A model generated the notes under the pieces. It made no database searches, was not told the origin of the DNA, and was given only the letters and a program-made list of their open reading frames with translations. Shown piece after piece: positions 13,191 through 15,345 of a DNA stretch of 15,345 nt (the stretch's first letter is position 1; each line of letters starts with the position of its first letter). Origin of the DNA: Verrucomicrobiales bacterium (GTDB lineage Bacteria > Verrucomicrobiota > Verrucomicrobiia > Limisphaerales > JAFMIX01). The stretch covers positions 1-15,345 of the forward strand of contig JAFMIX010000020.1 of the NCBI GenBank assembly GCA_017853785.1, read 5' to 3'. The translations under genes and the position numbers were made by a program.

Positions 13191-15345
13191 TTACTCGTAG
13201 ATTTCATAGACCGTGTCCTTGAGGACAAACTGGACGTTGTTGCCAAGCGCGAGCCAGGGCCGGGCGGCGGCGTTGGTCGCAGCGAAGGCGAAGTATTCCT
13301 CCGAGTTGAATTGCAACCGGACGCGGCGCAGATTTTGGTTCTGCTGCACCCGCGAATCCACCCACTGGTTGCCGTTATGGAAAAAGTTCCGGCCGTTCAC
13401 GAACTGGGCATTCTGCACAAACTGGCCGGCGCTATTGGCGTCCGTGTCGATGACGGCATCGCCGCCGATGCTAAATTTTCCGCGTTCACCGCTGCTGCCA
13501 ACCATGCCCGGGGCGGCTGCCGCCACGGGCGCGCTGTAGGATAGCGCCCGGCTTGCGTCAGCGTAACCTTCCTGCGCCTCGGCGATGTTTCCCGCCGTCT
13601 TGAATGATTGGCTGGCGCGGGACGCATTGACCGCCAGCCCGCCGGAGCTTTCGCGATCATACCGGGCGGACATTTCCCTCATCGCGTCCATGGCGAGGCG
13701 TTGCTCGCGCAACTGCGGCATGGATTGCATCGCGGTCGGCACCCCACGGCGGGCTTCGTCCTCGAGGATGAGGTAAGCCGTGTAAGGCGTGACGAGGCCG
13801 TATCTGCGGGCGAGGTCGGTGATTTCATCCTTCAATTCTACGTTCTCGCCGCGCAGGCGGATTTCATCCAGCAGATAGCCGACGCGGCGCGTGGCCCAGA
13901 GGCGGGAAATGAAGTCATTATCGCTGCATTCGTCGGGGAACTTCACGTCGGCGGCAAAGCGGTGTGAGCCACCGTTGACGCTGCCCTCGATGACCGCCGC
14001 CGCCGCGCCCTTACCGGAATAACGGCCGACGAGTACGAGTTGTTCGCCTTTGAACAGGTCGGGCAAGGTGGACGGGTAAAGTTTCGCGAAGTGGATGTCG
14101 CCCGTGAACTTGAGGGTCGGATTGGTGAGCACGGGTTTTTTTATCTTCATGTAGAAATTCGAGAGTTTCACTTCGAGGTCTTCGTCGGCAAGGACATATT
14201 GGCTGGTGGCGCGGGTCTGCTCGGTGATGCTGTCGAGCAGGCGCGTGTTCACATCGTTCCCGATGCCGAAGCAGAAGACGCGCACCTTGCCGCCGCTGGC
14301 TTGCTTCACGCCGGCGAGAATCTGCTGCTCGTCCGTCGTGCCGATGGTGGGCAAACCATCAGTGAGGAAGATGACCACGAAGGGGCGGTTATCGAATGTG
14401 TCGGGGCGAAGGCCGAGAGCGCGTTTGAGCGCATCGTCGATGGCCGTGCCGCCGATGGGCTTGAGGCCCTTGATGAAGTTATTCGCTTTGTCGCGGTTAG
14501 TCTTGTCGGTTGAACCCAGTTTGTCGAACAGAGGCTCGACTTCCGTCGAGAACCGGATGATTTCGAAGCGATCGCCGTCGTTGAGATTCTCCACGCAGAA
14601 CTGGAGCGCCTTCTTGGCCTGCTCCAGCTTCTTGCCCGCCATCGAGCCGGAGGTGTCGAGCACGAACACGACATCCTTCTTTACAAGCCGGTTCTCCTTC
14701 ACATCCACGCCGGGTGAGGCGAGCAGCAGAAAGTAACCGTCTTCACTCGCAACGCGGTGGGTAAGCAGGTTGATGCCGACCTCGTCCTTCTCGGGCGCGA
14801 AGTAGAGCGCGAAATCACTGTCGGGCGCGGCGTTGCTGGCTTCGTAGCCGACGGTGGCGCGGTTCGGGCCATCGCGCTTGATCTTGACGCCGTGACTCGG
14901 CGAGTAGATGGATTTCAGCGAGCGCTTGGTCTCGAGCTCGAGCTTCACGCTGACGGATTTGACGGGCTGGCTGGAGTATTTGGCGGTGTTCAACGGCAGT
15001 TCGTAAGCGATGAGGCCGTTGTCGGCCTTGAGCAGCTGGGTGTAGCGGATGGTGATGCGCTTCTTGGAATTCGGTTCGATGGGAAAAATGCGAACTTTAA
15101 AGAGGTCACGCCCGGAGTATTCCATCAACGCAGGGTCTTTGGCGCGGTGGACGATGTCCTCGTAGAAGTTGCGGGCCTTGTCGGCGGCGAGCAGCTCGGC
15201 TTCGACTTTCTTGCCGTCGATCTCCATCGCGAAGCGGTCGAGTTGCGCGCCCTTCGGCACGGGGAAGATGAAAGTGCCTTCGAGGCGGGCATTGTTCGGA
15301 TTGAAGAGTTCCTGATCCACGGTCGTGACAGCAACTTGATCTGCG
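13191..15345 (-). CDS. VIT and VWA domain protein (ITIH-like), 5' end outside window
   Basis: The frame is open to the window edge (ADQVAVTT precedes the GTG at 15320), giving 717 visible residues. Numbering from that GTG, a VIT domain occupies about -8 to 110 (FNPNNARLEGTFIFPVPKGA, then RITIRYTQLL). A von Willebrand A domain follows with a complete metal-ion site: D222-T-S224-G-S226, T292 in GGTAIDD and D321 in FLTDGLPT. After it come a beta-rich stretch, a helical segment with YGLVTPYTAYL (about 510-520), a low-complexity Ala/Gly region (about 590-620), and an end block with EEYFAF, ALGNNVQFVL and TVYEIYE. VIT plus VWA is the architecture of inter-alpha-trypsin-inhibitor heavy chains and is widespread in bacterial exported proteins; a signal peptide would lie beyond the window. 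The MIDAS implies divalent-cation-dependent binding of a partner, and the macroglobulin gene next door is a candidate. Confidence 0.92.
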   Translation of the reverse strand, partial: ADQVAVTTVDQELFNPNNARLEGTFIFPVPKGAQLDRFAMEIDGKKVEAELLAADKARNFYEDIVHRAKDPALMEYSGRDLFKVRIFPIEPNSKKRITIRYTQLLKADNGLIAYELPLNTAKYSSQPVKSVSVKLELETKRSLKSIYSPSHGVKIKRDGPNRATVGYEASNAAPDSDFALYFAPEKDEVGINLLTHRVASEDGYFLLLASPGVDVKENRLVKKDVVFVLDTSGSMAGKKLEQAKKALQFCVENLNDGDRFEIIRFSTEVEPLFDKLGSTDKTNRDKANNFIKGLKPIGGTAIDDALKRALGLRPDTFDNRPFVVIFLTDGLPTIGTTDEQQILAGVKQASGGKVRVFCFGIGNDVNTRLLDSITEQTRATSQYVLADEDLEVKLSNFYMKIKKPVLTNPTLKFTGDIHFAKLYPSTLPDLFKGEQLVLVGRYSGKGAAAAVIEGSVNGGSHRFAADVKFPDECSDNDFISRLWATRRVGYLLDEIRLRGENVELKDEITDLARRYGLVTPYTAYLILEDEARRGVPTAMQSMPQLREQRLAMDAMREMSARYDRESSGGLAVNASRASQSFKTAGNIAEAQEGYADASRALSYSAPVAAAAPGMVGSSGERGKFSIGGDAVIDTDANSAGQFVQNAQFVNGRNFFHNGNQWVDSRVQQNQNLRRVRLQFNSEEYFAFAATNAAARPWLALGNNVQFVLKDTVYEIYE

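Overview
The window looks like an ordinary chromosomal stretch from a GC-rich Gram-negative bacterium, most likely a Verrucomicrobiota member or a close PVC relative. This rests on gene content only: a four-helix-bundle (23S rRNA intervening-sequence type) gene inside heptanucleotide repeats, a DUF5069-type gene, a GYF_2-domain membrane protein and a very large alpha-2-macroglobulin. No rRNA or tRNA gene is present to confirm the taxon. The gene order is simple: six plus-strand genes (1-5473) converge on a minus-strand block (5560-15345). No stretch longer than about 205 bases lacks a gene.

Plus-strand block. The 3' part of a MacA/HlyD-type adaptor, a MacB/LolD-type ATPase and a MacB-type FtsX permease form an ABC efflux or macrolide-exporter-like set. 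A small four-helix-bundle gene sits between ATPase and permease. It is AT-richer than its neighbours and is bracketed by inverted arrays of a 7-bp unit, so it looks like an inserted cassette. A Sua5/YrdC-type threonylcarbamoyl-AMP synthase follows the permease with almost no gap. After it comes a GYF_2-domain polytopic membrane protein.

Minus-strand block, read right to left. A VIT-VWA protein (5' end outside the window) is followed by a 2026-residue alpha-2-macroglobulin with a signal peptide and an intact CxEQ thioester motif. Next is a DUF5069-type gene broken by an in-frame amber codon and lacking an evident start codon. Last is a Tat-exported Mn-type superoxide dismutase whose ATG overlaps the stop of the broken gene. 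Sigma-70-like promoters, each with a 16-bp spacer, can be proposed before the macroglobulin gene and before the DUF5069-sod pair.

Functionally the window is dominated by the cell envelope: efflux, a membrane GYF_2 protein, an exported SOD, and a protease-trap-like macroglobulin next to a protein with the domain pair of inter-alpha-trypsin-inhibitor heavy chains. The points most worth following are the repeat-flanked cassette, the VIT-VWA/macroglobulin pair, and the broken DUF5069 gene that still keeps its promoter and its overlap with sod.
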